NCBI GenBank assembly: GCA_051530055.1
Contig: CM121342.1
Coordinates: 930,001-994,000 of the forward strand
Direction of reading: 5' to 3'
From: Neoechinorhynchus agilis
Lineage: Eukaryota; Acanthocephala
DNA: 64,000 nucleotides
Shown one piece after another: positions 33,000 through 44,283 of the stretch; position 1 is the stretch's first letter, and each line of letters opens with the position of its first letter. A program made the translations under genes and the position numbers. The notes under the pieces are model-generated. The model did no database searches and was not told the origin of the DNA. It was given only the letters and a program-made list of their open reading frames with translations.

Positions 33000-35974
33000 T
33001 TAATGTAACATTTGTCCACTCCAATGCGCGGTTTTAATTGAACCACAGCGCTTTAAAGCTTGAGAAAACTCTCGGTATAAATCCGTGTTTTTTCCGCCGA
33101 GAATTTGAATGACTTCGTTAATAAAACCACAAGAGCGCTCTCGAGTCTCATTATTTGTATCAGTGGATACAGAAGTTTTTTGTCGTTTTGCCGAAAGGAC
33201 CACATTTCGGTTTTGAGGCCTTTTCCTCGCTTCCTCTAAGACGGACTCAAAGATCGATCCAGACGACCCACTGGAAATGGAGTTTGGAATTGTTTTTAAA
33301 ACCGGTTTGTGGACTCTAATCTTCACAGGTATCTCAACTTCAGTCGAATCTGTTTCAGGAGACCTATGAATCTCTTCTTCGCCCGATTCCAAATCCTCTA
33401 CGATTTTGATCTTTTCCTCGCTCGATACGCATTCTCGTTTAATGCGAAAAAACCTACATAGACTACCCACCACTTGTCCAAACTTCGTAGAAACTGCAAG
33501 CCACTTAACCAGCCATGCTGGAAGATTCCTTTGAACATGTTGACTAGTAAAGCGAGAATCACACAAAAGTACAGCCCCGTAGTCTCGACTATGACGTATC
33601 ACTCGCCCAATAGCTTGATTTACAGCTCGAAATGCCTGTTGTTCGTACCATTCGGAACTTGTCAAATTTGCCTGCTCCTTTGACCGCCGATGATCAAGCC
33701 ATTTCATCTTAAGTTCAATTCTGTGGTCCTTCCGAGGAGGATAAGGAAGACCGGTGACTACTATGGCTCTTGCTGCTTCATCAGCGAAATCGATTCCTTC
33801 ACTGACTTTGCCGCGTGCTATAGCACACAGCACAGCTCCTCCGCGATCACTGATGGCTTTGTTATAAGCGGCCATTATGGCGGTCAACTCCAATTTATCC
33901 CGTGGTTCAACGAATATTGGTCTACTGCGCTCCAGTTTAAATCGTAAACCAGTAGACGACCACGCATTCAAAATAGAATCCATTGCAGCGTATGAGGAAA
34001 AGAAAATCAATACTCCACCGGGGACAAACCTCAGCATATTGAGAATACATTGTCCTAAAGAATTTAAATACCTTGAATTAGTCCGCAATGCATAGGTGCA
34101 AGTAAGAGGCTGATTGTCGGGACCATTTGGGACGACTCTCGCAAGCAGTTGGGAACTTTCGATTGAGTGTGAGCACTGGATGCAGTTTTCAAAGGGGATT
34201 CCGAGTGAAGATGCAAATGAACCGATAGGTGTAAGAGTTCCACTTGTAATTATAATCGATCGAGCATTTATGGACCGCATCACGATACTCGCGTCCAGGC
34301 ACCAAATGTGCAACGTACGTTCAAGCTGTCGAGTGGTCGGTAAATGGTCAAATCTAACCAATGTGTAGCGTTTGGTAAACCTCACAATGGAAAATCTAAA
34401 ACTAAAAATAGAACTACAACTGTACATTATACATTTTGTAGAAATTACTGCTAAATTTCTTGCTATGCAAAAATAATATCCGCGATGTCAAGTGTGAGTG
34501 TCACTAGACAAAAAAGGATGATCTTTTTCGAGATCATGATGCAATTCTCTTGTTTGATAATTAAAAAAATTCTTTACCGAGTGAAGACCTAAATAACATT
34601 TCTAGCCTACTAATAGGATCATCGTTAAGAAGTTTCCTGTCGAGCTAAATAAGATTAATGTTGATTAGTTATAAATTTAAAGGAGGACAGTTTAAGTAAT
34701 TTTCCACCCGAATATTAGATTTAACGATTCTGAGCTGTCACTTATGAAAAACACAAAACTGCCAAACTCGCCATTATCGGTTGCACTCATCCATTCATCG
34801 AATGAACCAAAGAAGGCAATCATTCGATTAAGTGCTACTTCTTTTCCCGTCAAGTGTGGGTCGCTCATTAAAACGTCCATTTGATCTGCGACGCCTCCGT
34901 GAATTCCGCAACGACCAAAAATTTTTTTTAGTTCGTCCATTGATCTTAAATCGTTGCCTTTAAGCTTTGTAAGTTCGTCTTTGAACCGTAAAAGAACGTA
35001 TCGAACGTCAGACAAGGCTATTTGACTTTCACTAGCCAGATTATATCCGAATTCTCTCAAGTGATCGATTTCATCAAGTGCATGGTCAACGTCCATGAAA
35101 GATAGATCAGTGCTCGCTATTTCCTCGCAGACACTTTCAATGTTATGAGCCTCATCGAAAATTAATTGTTCAATGCCGATACCCAACTCACAATGATTAA
35201 ACAATTATAAAAGTATAATGAGCACGGTGTCTGGGTCCACTTGAGCTCCGGCATGAGTCTGCCTTATGTGACGGTCGAGAATGTAATTGTATGGCATTAA
35301 AATCAATTTAGCCGATGAAAGCGATTGCTTCGATGAGTTTTCGTTTATTTTATCGGGTTCGGACGGTCGTGCAAGCTCACATGCACTTAGGTAAGGACAA
35401 ATTCCTTCAGACGAGCCAAGTTTGGTAAGGTCTTCAATATCAACTAGACATTTAGAAGTTAACTGAAGATAGCCTGGCGGTAAGACAGATTAAATCCCTT
35501 ATTCAGGAAGTCTTCTCATAAAAGTTCTGGCTGCTTTTTTCGTACAGTCTCCAGTTTGAGGTAGTAAGAGCACGTTCGTCTTTTTATTCGTCGACGACAA
35601 GCACTGATTTTCGCTTGTGATGATTTCAGTTTCATGACTTCAGCATTGACGCAAAGTTGGTCACGTGAAGCCAAAATGCACGACTTTACTCGTCCAGCAT
35701 AAGAAGTTTTCCGAAGCTCTCGGAACACTTGCGACAGTTGGGAATGTGTACGACTCGTGTAGACAACACGAGACGATGTTGATCCATGTGATTGAATCCA
35801 TGCAAGAGATGCACACAAAAGGGACAAGGTCTTCCCGGTACCCGTCGGTGATTCCAATAAAGCATTCTGACTTCTTTGAATACTTTTCAACACTGCCGTC
35901 ATATATTCCAATTGGCAGCCGTATGGATCATGCGGAAATTGAACCGTTACGCCGCAAAGACTTAAGGACGGCAT
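33000..35974 (-). CDS. rtel-1: RTEL1-type Fe-S DNA helicase
   Basis: A 5'-3' XPD-family helicase that unwinds D-loops and telomeric structures and limits recombination in the nucleus. The minus-strand start MPSLSLCGVTVQFP matches the RTEL1 N-terminus. Motifs in order are Walker A ESPTGTGKT, VVYTSRTHSQLSQV (Ia), Fe-S cysteines (DQLCVNAE, ISACRRR, RTCSYY, GICPYL), LILMPYNYILD, DEAH box (LIFDEAHNIE), IIITSGTL (III), GGVLIFFSSY (IV), RGKVSEGIDFADEAARAIVVTGLPYPP (V) and RAVNQAIGRVIRHSRDYGAVLLCD (VI). Exons are 35974-about 35545, about 35475-35226, 35186-34708 and 34395-33000; the first intron's borders are not resolved, the others are GT-AG in phase. The protein is shorter than vertebrate RTEL1, with a reduced C-terminal region. 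The third intron carries a PLE tail remnant. Confidence 0.92.
34545..34615 (+). mobile_element. PLE 3' tail remnant in helicase intron
   Basis: The stretch TTCTTTACCGAGTGAAGACC followed by TAAATAACATTTCTAGCC matches the terminal tail of family 1 PLE copies. No hammerhead core or coding part remains. Confidence 0.5.
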
Positions 35975-36126
35975 CTTATCTGCAATTCAAACTTTTTTTA
36001 AGCAAAAATGAAAAACCGCTTGAGTTTCTTTCGTAGTTAATGCACTTTAACGTCATCAAAATGAACATTTAATTACTAATATGCAAAACAAATTGTTGTT
36101 TTAATTAATTCTAAAAAATGCTAAAG

Positions 36127-36329
36127 GCATGTATGGAGCGCTTGGCAACTCGGGACTTACTCTGCTCCAGGATCTCTAGAAGAAATTGAGAGAAACGACC
36201 GGCGACGCACGAGCAGGTGTATTCCTGCGACAAAATATCTCGCGCGCAGTACAACGAGGCAATGTTGCTAGAGTGATAGAGACCGCCGAGTAAGAAGAGA
36301 AGCTCCAATTTCGCGGATGGTGGTGATTG
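36127..36329 (+). mobile_element. REL-LINE 3' end fragment, subfamily 1
   Basis: Reads YGALGNSGLTLLQDL, stop, KKLRETTGDARAGVFLRQNI, SRAVQRGNVARVIETAE and ends GGTGGTGATTG. It is a 200-base 3' end without the upstream element, just beyond the 5' end of the helicase gene. Confidence 0.75.
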
Positions 36330-36731
36330 CACGTTTTGTGCTTTATTATTGTAAAACCTAGAAAAAATAATTTCGATTTTGTATGCAAAACAAAAGCAAC
36401 AAATTTCGCATCGAAAAAGTTTTTACTTTTTGTGTGATATGTTGCTTCTAAGATGGCTGATTTTTTTTGGAACTTGAATTGCCTATAAAACAACCACGAT
36501 GAAGAAAGTTCAATAAACACGTCTTTACTGAACGATTTGTGGCGGCCAGCAATACGCTTTCAATAAGCACGAGATTTTTGTCAGATTGGTGATATCATCT
36601 CTAAAAAATCTGTAAGTCCTTCCAGATTACTATATGGTTGTTCTAGACTGAAACAAGTACTAGACTCCATCAATCAGAACCTTTGCCCTGGTTCAAATTA
36701 AAGCCATTGCCCCGTCTTACTCCCCTTAGTT

Positions 36732-37001
36732 TTGTCATATGAAGTATTACAGCATATCAAGAAATTACCTCGAAATTCGTCCCCTCAATCCGAAATCGCA
36801 AACTGGGTTCTTCGCTACATCATCCCCGAACTCATAGACTCTCTTGCCCTCATTATAAACCACACCTTTTTATATAACATCTCCCCCTCATGCCTGAAAA
36901 CTGCTAGTTATCCTTCTTCCAAAAATAGGCATCCGATTTCCATCGAATCATTCCGTCCAATATCCATTCTATCCAACGAGTCACCTTCCTCCGAATTCTG
37001 A
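36732..37001 (+). mobile_element. Second LINE type: reverse transcriptase N-terminal fragment
   Basis: The frame contains IANWVLRYIIPELIDSLALI, INHTFLYNISPSCLKTASYP, SIESFRPISILSNESPSSEF. This is the common order of jockey/CR1-like LINE reverse transcriptases before the palm (IN.S...G..P...K.A..P..K......RPIS.L). It breaks off before the catalytic motifs. The region 37002-37283 shows nothing. Confidence 0.6.
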
Positions 37002-37283
37002 GTCTCCAATTTCAATTAAACTTGAAATGGGACTCGCACATTACTCTCTCCCCCAAGCGCAAAAGTTTCGGCAAAATTGTGTCGAAATCTTTTGTACTTT
37101 ATGAAGCCACACCCTTTTTTCAAGAATTAAAATCAAAAGTTTCGTCGTCTTAACGAAGACCCCAAGAACGAAAATATTGCAATTTTTTATATTTTAAAAT
37201 TTTGTTTTTAATTTTCCTTCTAACCTCTTAAAATAAAAACTTGATTATTCAGGCGCAAAATGTCAAACTTTATTAAAAAATGT

Positions 37284-38450
37284 TCATGGCAACATATAAG
37301 CAAAATACTTTCTGGTTGCCAAATAATTGTTCAATATTCGATATTGTGTTTGCGGTGTAAACATGTACGGATACTCTTCGCTCAGTAATTCCCAGTTTGT
37401 ATTTGAATTATCCCTATTCGTTCCCATTGTCGCCCGTTGTATGCTTAACAGCTTATTGGGATGGTAAACACATCTGCGTTGATCGCCACAATCAGTATCA
37501 GTGGCTATTTTATTCAATTCCTCGCTTTTTCTCCAACATTCGAATGTATCCATATCAGTTTCGTTGGGATTTAAGTGAACAAAATCAATTAATTCATCTA
37601 AAGCGCGTTGGATTTGAGTTTGTATAATTGTCATTGGGTCGATTTGTTCAGCATCGATGAGCCGTGGTCGCCTTGTAACAAGAGAGATTGAGTTTCTATC
37701 CTCTGATCGGTATGGTGAGTTCCACTGAATTAAAAATGAATCCGCCTGTCTTGCGAACTCAATAGATCCATCTGGATCATTAATGTGTCCAAATCTAATG
37801 TAGCGACCACGCCAACATGTGTAGCAGTTGCATTCTGAATGATGAGAATCGCTGGAATTTGATGTTTGTTCCGATCCGCGAGACGAATCTCCATCGGAAG
37901 ATGATATTATCGTAGCTTCCGATTCACCAGCTCCCCGGTAATGCTGTTCATGTACCCTGTTTGTCTTTGAGGATGCAAAGGACTCCTCAAAATCAAACAG
38001 ATTAATTCAGAAAATCTGGAACGAAAAGTATCTGCTTCAACCCCACTCATTCTCCTATACGGCCAACGATCATCCTGCTGATGCTCCTCATCAGAATCCA
38101 TTTCATCACCCAATCCCATGTAAAGTGAGCTTATTCTAAACATTCGTCGTCCATGAAAACGACTCGGATATCGCATGTGGTTTGAGTTCGTAGGCGGATG
38201 AACTCGCATGCGATGAATATTGTTATTGTTGCTATTGCCGCTAGTAGTAGGCGAATAAAATCTAGGCGGAATTCGTGCTCCTCGTAGCTGTCGGTACTGT
38301 TCAAGAGTCGAGTTAAATGTCTCTAAAAAATCTGTCCTTTCTGATGGTGAGTGCCGTTGATTTGCTTCAATCGGAATTGCGCGGTTTCCTAAGGTTTGAT
38401 CTCTTCTCTCTCCTTCCATATCACCGATCGCCTTTTGTGTTGCTTCATGC
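37284..38450 (-). CDS. Hypothetical acidic, serine-rich protein (partial at 5' end)
   Basis: Not recognised. An acceptor (CTATACTTTAG) at 38451 precedes a frame starting RHEATQKAIGDMEGER, so upstream exons are expected. The first part is rich in N, S and R (GNSNNNN, RMRVHPPTNSNH) with GLGDEMDSDEEHQQDD. A short GT-AG intron around 38000 restores phase and gives ESFASSKTNRVHEQ, ATIISSSDGDSSRGSEQ, SECNCYTCWRGRYIRFGHIN and a C-terminal helical part (QIQRALDELIDFVHLNPNET) ending TRKYFAYMLP. The small cysteine cluster CNCYTC could bind metal. No signal peptide or membrane helix is seen. A scaffold or adaptor role is possible but unsupported. Confidence 0.55.
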
Positions 38451-39061
38451 CTAAAGTATAGCAGGTTGCTTAGCAACCAAATAATTTTTTAATTTCTTAT
38501 ACTGTTCTCTAACGACAAGTCGATGACAAAAGCGAATTTTTTAACGAGACTGCAGCCTGCATAAGCCATCTTATTATTTATCGATAAGCTGGCACAATTT
38601 GTACACATTGTCGACCGGTCCGCCGCTGCAGTAAAAATAGGACGAAAATCGTCCATCACCCGTTTAGTTTCGAAGCAGGCTATTCTTAGTAACGTTTTAG
38701 GCTTATTCAAATCAATACGGCTTGCAAGGTTAATGTGACGAACGTTTACTTGAATATGGAATTCGATTTTTCGAGTTGGTCTCTTTGTCTGACAATAATA
38801 TCGATTTAGCTTTAAAAGCTAGGGTATTCCTCATTTCTGAGTACAGGGAATCCGATTTTATTTGTTAAATAAATTTGACGAAAATGGAGTGCAAATAAGT
38901 GTCAAATTTTTACACGATAAGGCCACTAATATTCAATGAACCTTCAACGTTTAAATAGATACAAAATACTTTTCAATTATATTAAGAAGATGCTTCGGGA
39001 TAATAAATATCGAATGGTTTTTGAGCATAATCCCGGTTAAAGCTTTCTTTATTATTATTAT

Positions 39062-39096
39062 GAAATATTTCGACAGGGGAAACCTCGTCTCATCAG
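39062..39096 (-). ncRNA. Hammerhead-ribozyme-like core, PLE family 2
   Basis: Intact CTGATGA box, helix II GACGAGG/CCCTGTC (six of seven pairs) with loop TTTC, then GAAAT. It is the best-preserved CUGAUGA box among the copies, together with 2171-2200. Activity is unknown. Confidence 0.55.
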
Positions 39097-39820
39097 TCAT
39101 CTAAAAATGTTTGTGAGTAGTTCTTTTTTTTGTTTGGTCTTTTGAGCTTGCATTAACAGGTACACCATTGGTAAAGTTGGGGCTAGAATATGTCCGCATT
39201 TTAATTACGTCAACTGTAGGCAATTTTAAACTGAAGTTCGCTTTGATACCTCCCAAGGTTTTGATCGCAGCGATTGGTAAGGCCTCAAGTAAAAGACGCC
39301 TTTCAAGATTTTGCTCCTTCTCGCATCAAAATCTATGCGATGTTGCATAGTATCCTGATGGTTTGAAATCGCAAATGAGCGATCGAACCGTCGACAGGCT
39401 TGTTTATGTTGAGTGAGTCTCTTCGGAATGCCCTGCATTGTTTGACCGATGTACACCTTGTCACATTGAGTGCAATGTATTTTATAAACACCCTGCAAGT
39501 CGGATCATTGTTCAACATCTTCTTAAACGTGTTAGCGAGGGTGATACCTTTATTGGCGTACGCGTGGATTAAGGAGTTTCATCATCAATGAAGTACACTC
39601 TTTCGAAGCTACTGCCTCTGATTCCCAGGTCTATAATCCATGTGGGATATCCCCTTATTTTCAGCTCCTGTACTATTCTTTCCCTTTCTCTAATCCATGT
39701 AAATCGAGTAGATGAGATCAGGAACGCTCTCCGGAAATACGAAATTACCGTGGGATGACTGGCTGAGACGGGGACAATAAAGGAATCTTTAACCGGGATT
39801 GAGTTCACCGCCATTACAAA
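39062..39820 (-). mobile_element. Penelope-like element fragment, family 2
   Basis: The minus strand has the PLE segment after the reverse transcriptase (SYFRRAFLISSTRFTWIRER, VQELKIRGYP), then a GIY-YIG domain in another frame: GVYKIHCTQCDKVYIGQTMQ, PKRLTQHKQACRR. The 3' tail at 39062-39096 holds CTGATGAGACGAGG, a loop, CCCTGTC and GAAAT, a good hammerhead-like core. The sequence differs from family 1 throughout. Frameshifts make it a dead copy. Confidence 0.75.
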
Positions 39821-40146
39821 AATTTAATTTTTGATGATTTCGGCCGCTGTTTGGCCATCTGAAGTAATGGTACAAATGTTTTCGGGTCTTGTCGTCAAAC
39901 CTGAACCTCCAAATCAACCGTTGATGCCGACGCCGCCGTCAAAAAGCTGGCACAGTGAGCAAATAGCATTTGACCAGCAACGTTTTGTTCCGGTGGAATT
40001 TAAGAAGGGGTGGGCATTTGCCTGCGCCTAGTGTTCCACCACGAAAACGAGCACTTCTTCCTACACCTGAAGTGTCCCGGACGAAACTACAGTGTGGAGA
40101 ACATTGAGCCAAAAGGAACCGTGTCATTAATTTCCGTGTTGGCGCA

Positions 40147-40227
40147 CGCTGCGAACAGGATTTGAACCTGTGCGGGAGAACCCATCAGATTTCTAGTCTG
40201 ACGCCTTAACCACTCGGCCATCGCAGC
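40147..40227 (-). tRNA. tRNA-Ser, anticodon AGA
   Basis: The minus strand folds as a class II tRNA. The acceptor stem is GCTGCGA/TCGCAGC, the D-arm region GGCCGAGTGGTTAAGGC, the anticodon stem AGACT-AGA-AATCT-like, followed by a long variable arm (GGGTTCTCCC) and the T-arm CAGGTTCAAATCCTG. Box A (TGGCCGAGTGG) and box B (GGTTCAAATCC) match the internal RNA polymerase III promoter. The long variable arm and AGA anticodon identify serine. No intron and no encoded CCA. A run of T lies about 30 bases downstream. Confidence 0.95.
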
Positions 40228-40851
40228 TTCTTCTCATGCTTAACAAACTCAATAAATAAGCTAAAATTATGGAACTAATGAATTTTGAAACTCTAGTTGT
40301 GAAATATACGCAGCGTAGATGTCGCATTTTAACGACGACATTAAACGAAACCAACTAATGCGGAACTCTTCTTCAAGAACGTCACATATCTTTGACAATT
40401 TCCAGTTTTAAAAGCTTAATGCACTACGCTGACTAGAAACTAATCCTGAAAGATTGTGACACAAGTTGTTTTTACGAAATAAACCTCTGTAAACTACCTT
40501 GAACGTATATGACACATTAAAGTTTTATGAGCACTGTTGAAATTTTTCAAAATTATGTGAACTGTTGAATACTGACTTTTGCGACTAAGATCCCAATCTA
40601 GCATATTGTAACGGGAAAAGCGGACATCGGTGACTCCTTCACCACCGCGCAAAAACGTGTTTAATTATAGGCGTCGCGCCGGAATACATATATAAACCTG
40701 ATTACGAGCGCTCACGCCACAATATGGCATATCGATAAAATCTGCTTTCGTTCTGAATTGTATTTTTTTTGACAATTGTTACGAGCTGTAAAGTTACCAG
40801 CGATAAATTCAATCATCTTAAAAATACAAAATACTTTTTTTGATAATAAAT

Positions 40852-43176
40852 TCAGATAGCACGCAGCATTTGAAATATTTCACGTGCGTTCAACGCAGTC
40901 AAGAATCGAATTTGATTCTTTGCATCTTCGGTATGTCCTACAAATACTATTGAACGTCGTGATTAGTTTTAAAACTACGATACCTAACGGATGCGTTATC
41001 CACTTTTTCTCTTTATAATAGTCCAACAAATTGTTGAATTCAAATTCAGTTAATTTGCCGACTTCCACTGGGACAAAAGGACTCAGAGAAGCAAATCCTT
41101 CGAGACCCAGAAGCGCCATCGGCTCATTTGGACCGTCGTATTCATAAACGTGGTCTAACCGAGTGGGCCGCAAAAAGTGTCGAAGTTCCCGCCGTCGTTC
41201 TACTCTTCCAAGTTTCCGAGGTAAGACTGCATCGTGAGGCCCAATAGTGCAAAGAGTGATAGTGTTTGGTAATGATGAACTCAAGAGTCCTTTAATGTGA
41301 CTGACCATCGATAAATCGGTTGTTAGTAACTGATAGTGTGAAGAATGATGTGTGTTTAGGGGAATTTAAAAATACTTTCTGATAACTTGAATTCCTTATC
41401 CATGTCACATTGTCTTTGCTGAACAGTGCATTTATCCCATCTAGCGCAATAAACATCCGTGTTTCACTAAGAAACGCATTTTCTAGCTAAAATATTATTG
41501 CTTCAAGTTTCAAACCGATCTTCCGCGCATATTCTGGCAACTTCATTGAACAAGGCCAATACACAGTCACTGGCGTACTTAGCCCGTTGCATGCCCTACT
41601 TAAGAACTAAGATCCAATGAAACACACAAGTACCCACAAAAGCTATCAAATCGCGAAGGAAACTTCCCTTTTGTGTTGATTCGCGCTCATTCCAAACATA
41701 GTCCACTGACGTCCGGTACTTTAAGAGAAACGATCACGTACAAAATAGTGAGAACATTTTCACCTTGTCTTCCATGAGCTTCTCTTCGTTTTGAGAAGAA
41801 AAGTGTTCCAACCAACGAGCAGCTTCTATAGGAGTATCATATTTTCCAGGCATTCGGTCATTCAACACCACCTCTTTGGCCTCCGTCACGAAGCGCTTAA
41901 CTAAACAACCAATAGAAAGCGAAACGGGTCTTAACAATTTCATTCTCAAGGCGGACTTTTATTCTCAAAACAAAATTTCTAGCCTAACATAATTAACGTG
42001 AATAAAAACACTGCTTGATGTCGAAATATTCAAATGATTCAGGTTCCAAAGCTCTTGGCGACAAAAATAACACTACAAATACCTTAATTTCCGTGCAATT
42101 GTATATATTTTTAATAAATTTTTGTTTTTAAATGGGCACTTGGGTGGGCTAGCTTTCACCGTCTTACGGTTTACCCGCAAATCGACAAAGACCAAGAACT
42201 GCTCAACACGCAGGACTAACTTTCCGCTTTGATGTCGCTACACACATCTTTGTAAATTCCTGAAAAAGCCGTAAGACGGAGAACGCTCGAAATAAAGATT
42301 TTCTTTATCTGTACAACAGCTAACCCAAGTGTGAATTTAAAAACAAAACTGGAAAATCAAATAGTATTTCACAAGGATATTTTTTAACAAAAAAGAAAAA
42401 TGGTGCCTTATTTTTCCTCTAAAATACAATGGGGTATTTCTCTGAATATCGCGCGGTTTCGTTATGTGTTAATATTTAGTTCGCTCGTCAACACCCGAGG
42501 GGAGCATTCTATTCCGTAAATGCCTTAAACGCATAAGATTTTTCCAATCCAAATAAAATTATAAACCAAATATGGAGTAAAAACGACTATAAAAGCGACC
42601 AAAATTCACACGACAATTAAAAACGAATACCTGAAGGGAAATGAATTATCCACCATTTGTTGTAGAACGCTCTATGAAGAGCATTGAACAGCACGAAAGT
42701 TTTGCCAACTCCCGGCTCATGGCCATCTAAAGAACATAAAGATAAGGACGATCCATTATTGTAATAAGCCTCTTACAAAGAACAACCCGAAGATTACTTT
42801 TGTCAACATAAGCATGGTGTTTTTCGATAATATCGAATACCGTAAGCATGGGTTTTCGTACCATCAGACTAGCCTCACCAATAGCTCCGAACTATTTTTT
42901 TTAGTTCCCACCTTTATACACATTAAAAACACCTAACCAATAAACGATCATCCGTTTCTTTGAATATATGGCTAAGTGGGTCAAGCTGACTAAAATCCTT
43001 TTTATCAATGGTGTAATACTTCCCAACATCGCTGTGAACGTGAAGGGTCTAAAAGGAAAAATATATAAGAAATAAAAAGGAAATTAGAAGCTTACGGGAT
43101 TCGAAGAACAATATCCATGGAACGGTCGAATTATATTTCGATTAACAGCCCGGTATAGAATCCCTGAAGAAATCAT
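40852..43176 (-). CDS. dap-3: Mitochondrial small ribosomal subunit protein mS29 (DAP3)
   Basis: A GTP-binding P-loop protein in the head of the mitochondrial ribosomal small subunit. Exons on the minus strand are 43176-43096, 43048-42938, 42891-42777, 42726-42631 and 41900-41764, then about 41586-41500, about 41475-41385, 41308-about 40975 and about 40935-40852. The first exon, MISSGILYRAVNRNIIRPF, is a basic, hydroxylated mitochondrial presequence. Motifs are VGKYYTIDKKDF, EASLMVRKPML, Walker A GHEPGVGKT (split by an intron), WWIIHFPS, YDTPIEAARWLEHF, MFIALDGINALF (Walker B region), LGLEGFASLSPFVPVEV and FEFNNLLDYYKEKKWI. Order and spacing match vertebrate DAP3. The donor after AEDRF near 41500 was not resolved. 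A LINE fragment lies about 60 bases upstream of the start codon. Confidence 0.92.
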
Positions 43177-43235
43177 GTTCAGAAAGATGTCCCAGAAACG
43201 GACTTCGTCGCCTTTTGATTCAAAAAGACAGAAGA

Positions 43236-43744
43236 AAGATTGGTCTCGTCTTTCGGCAATCAGGGGAAAGATAATCACGACCCGCTGAGGTGAACGCAAT
43301 TCTTAGTCGTGCGATGAATACTGTGAATTCGCCCAACATCCTAGAGCCGAGCAATCTTTGCTCACTCGATGGCCGTAGACCGGACGGTGTCACAGTATTC
43401 CGGGACACATTTTGCAGCCAGCAACATAAAATTCGCCACTATTAAACCAGGGGAGCAGCAACAGTCGATGAAGAACGCAAAAAGACAAAATACCGGGCCT
43501 AGGTCGCAATCATTATTTCGTTATATTTGGCGTCGAAACTATCGGGCCGTTTGGTACCGCGGCACAAGACCTGGTCAAGCAATTGTCTAAGAGATTGAGA
43601 CGAATCACTGGCGATCCGAGATCAGGAGCATTCTTCAAACAAAATATAAGTCTGGTTGTGCAACGGGGGAACGCTGCATCCGTCCTTTCGACCGTTGCAT
43701 CAGGACGGCAGCTGAGTGATCCAGAGCGGGGGTGTGAATGTTGG
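43236..43744 (+). mobile_element. REL-LINE 3' fragment, subfamily 2
   Basis: Plus-strand remnants: GLVFRQSG, PNILEPSNLCSLDGRRPDGV, NIKFATIKPG, LRRITGDPRSGAFFKQNI, SLVVQRGNAASVLSTVASG and the end GGTGTGAATGTTGG. An internal deletion removes part of the endonuclease core. The 3' terminus is shared with 48649-48862. The insertion sits immediately upstream of the DAP3 start, in the opposite orientation. Confidence 0.75.
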
Positions 43745-44283
43745 TATGATTTGGTCGAAATTAAAAAATCGAAGATTTACTATCCGAAAGGTAAGAACGT
43801 GAAATATTGTTTAAGCAATAGCGCTTTCGAAACCGACGATTAGGGCCCAACAAGGTCGCTTGGAATATAAATAAAAGTATTTGCCATCCGGGATGTTTAG
43901 TGCTTTCCACACTCAGTAGCCGTGGCTGTTAGATGATCGATGTAATTGTGTCGCTTATTGTTTATGAAAATCAAGTCTTTATTTTTAGCCGAAGGAAAAA
44001 ACTACTCTGTGACGCTTTTATTGCAATTGATGCTCGATTTTTCAAAAAGCGAAGGAAAACAGGTTGGTTCTGCGTTCGAAACGTCGGTGGACATCAACTG
44101 TTTTTTCTTTGTATTTTTGTTTTAAAACACATAGACACTCATATACAGTCGACTCCGGTTAATCCCATTTGATTGCACGAACATGTCCTATGTTGTAAGA
44201 CGGGATTGAACAATTAATTTAGAGCATGCAAAGCACAGTTAAAATGTTATTACAAAGTTCTAGTCGACGTTTCTCAAAAGAAC

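Noticed and set aside
38489-38710. 73-codon minus-strand frame upstream of the acidic protein
   Set aside because: Could be an upstream exon, but no donor in phase with the acceptor at 38451 was found and no motif supports it.
39831-40127. Overlapping frames on both strands near the tRNA gene
   Set aside because: No motif; proline- and serine-rich low-information sequence beside a PLE fragment.
42159-42283. CCGTCTTACGG / CCGTAAGACGG pair in a DAP3 intron
   Set aside because: An 11-base inverted pair about 100 bases apart without other structure; too short to call an element.
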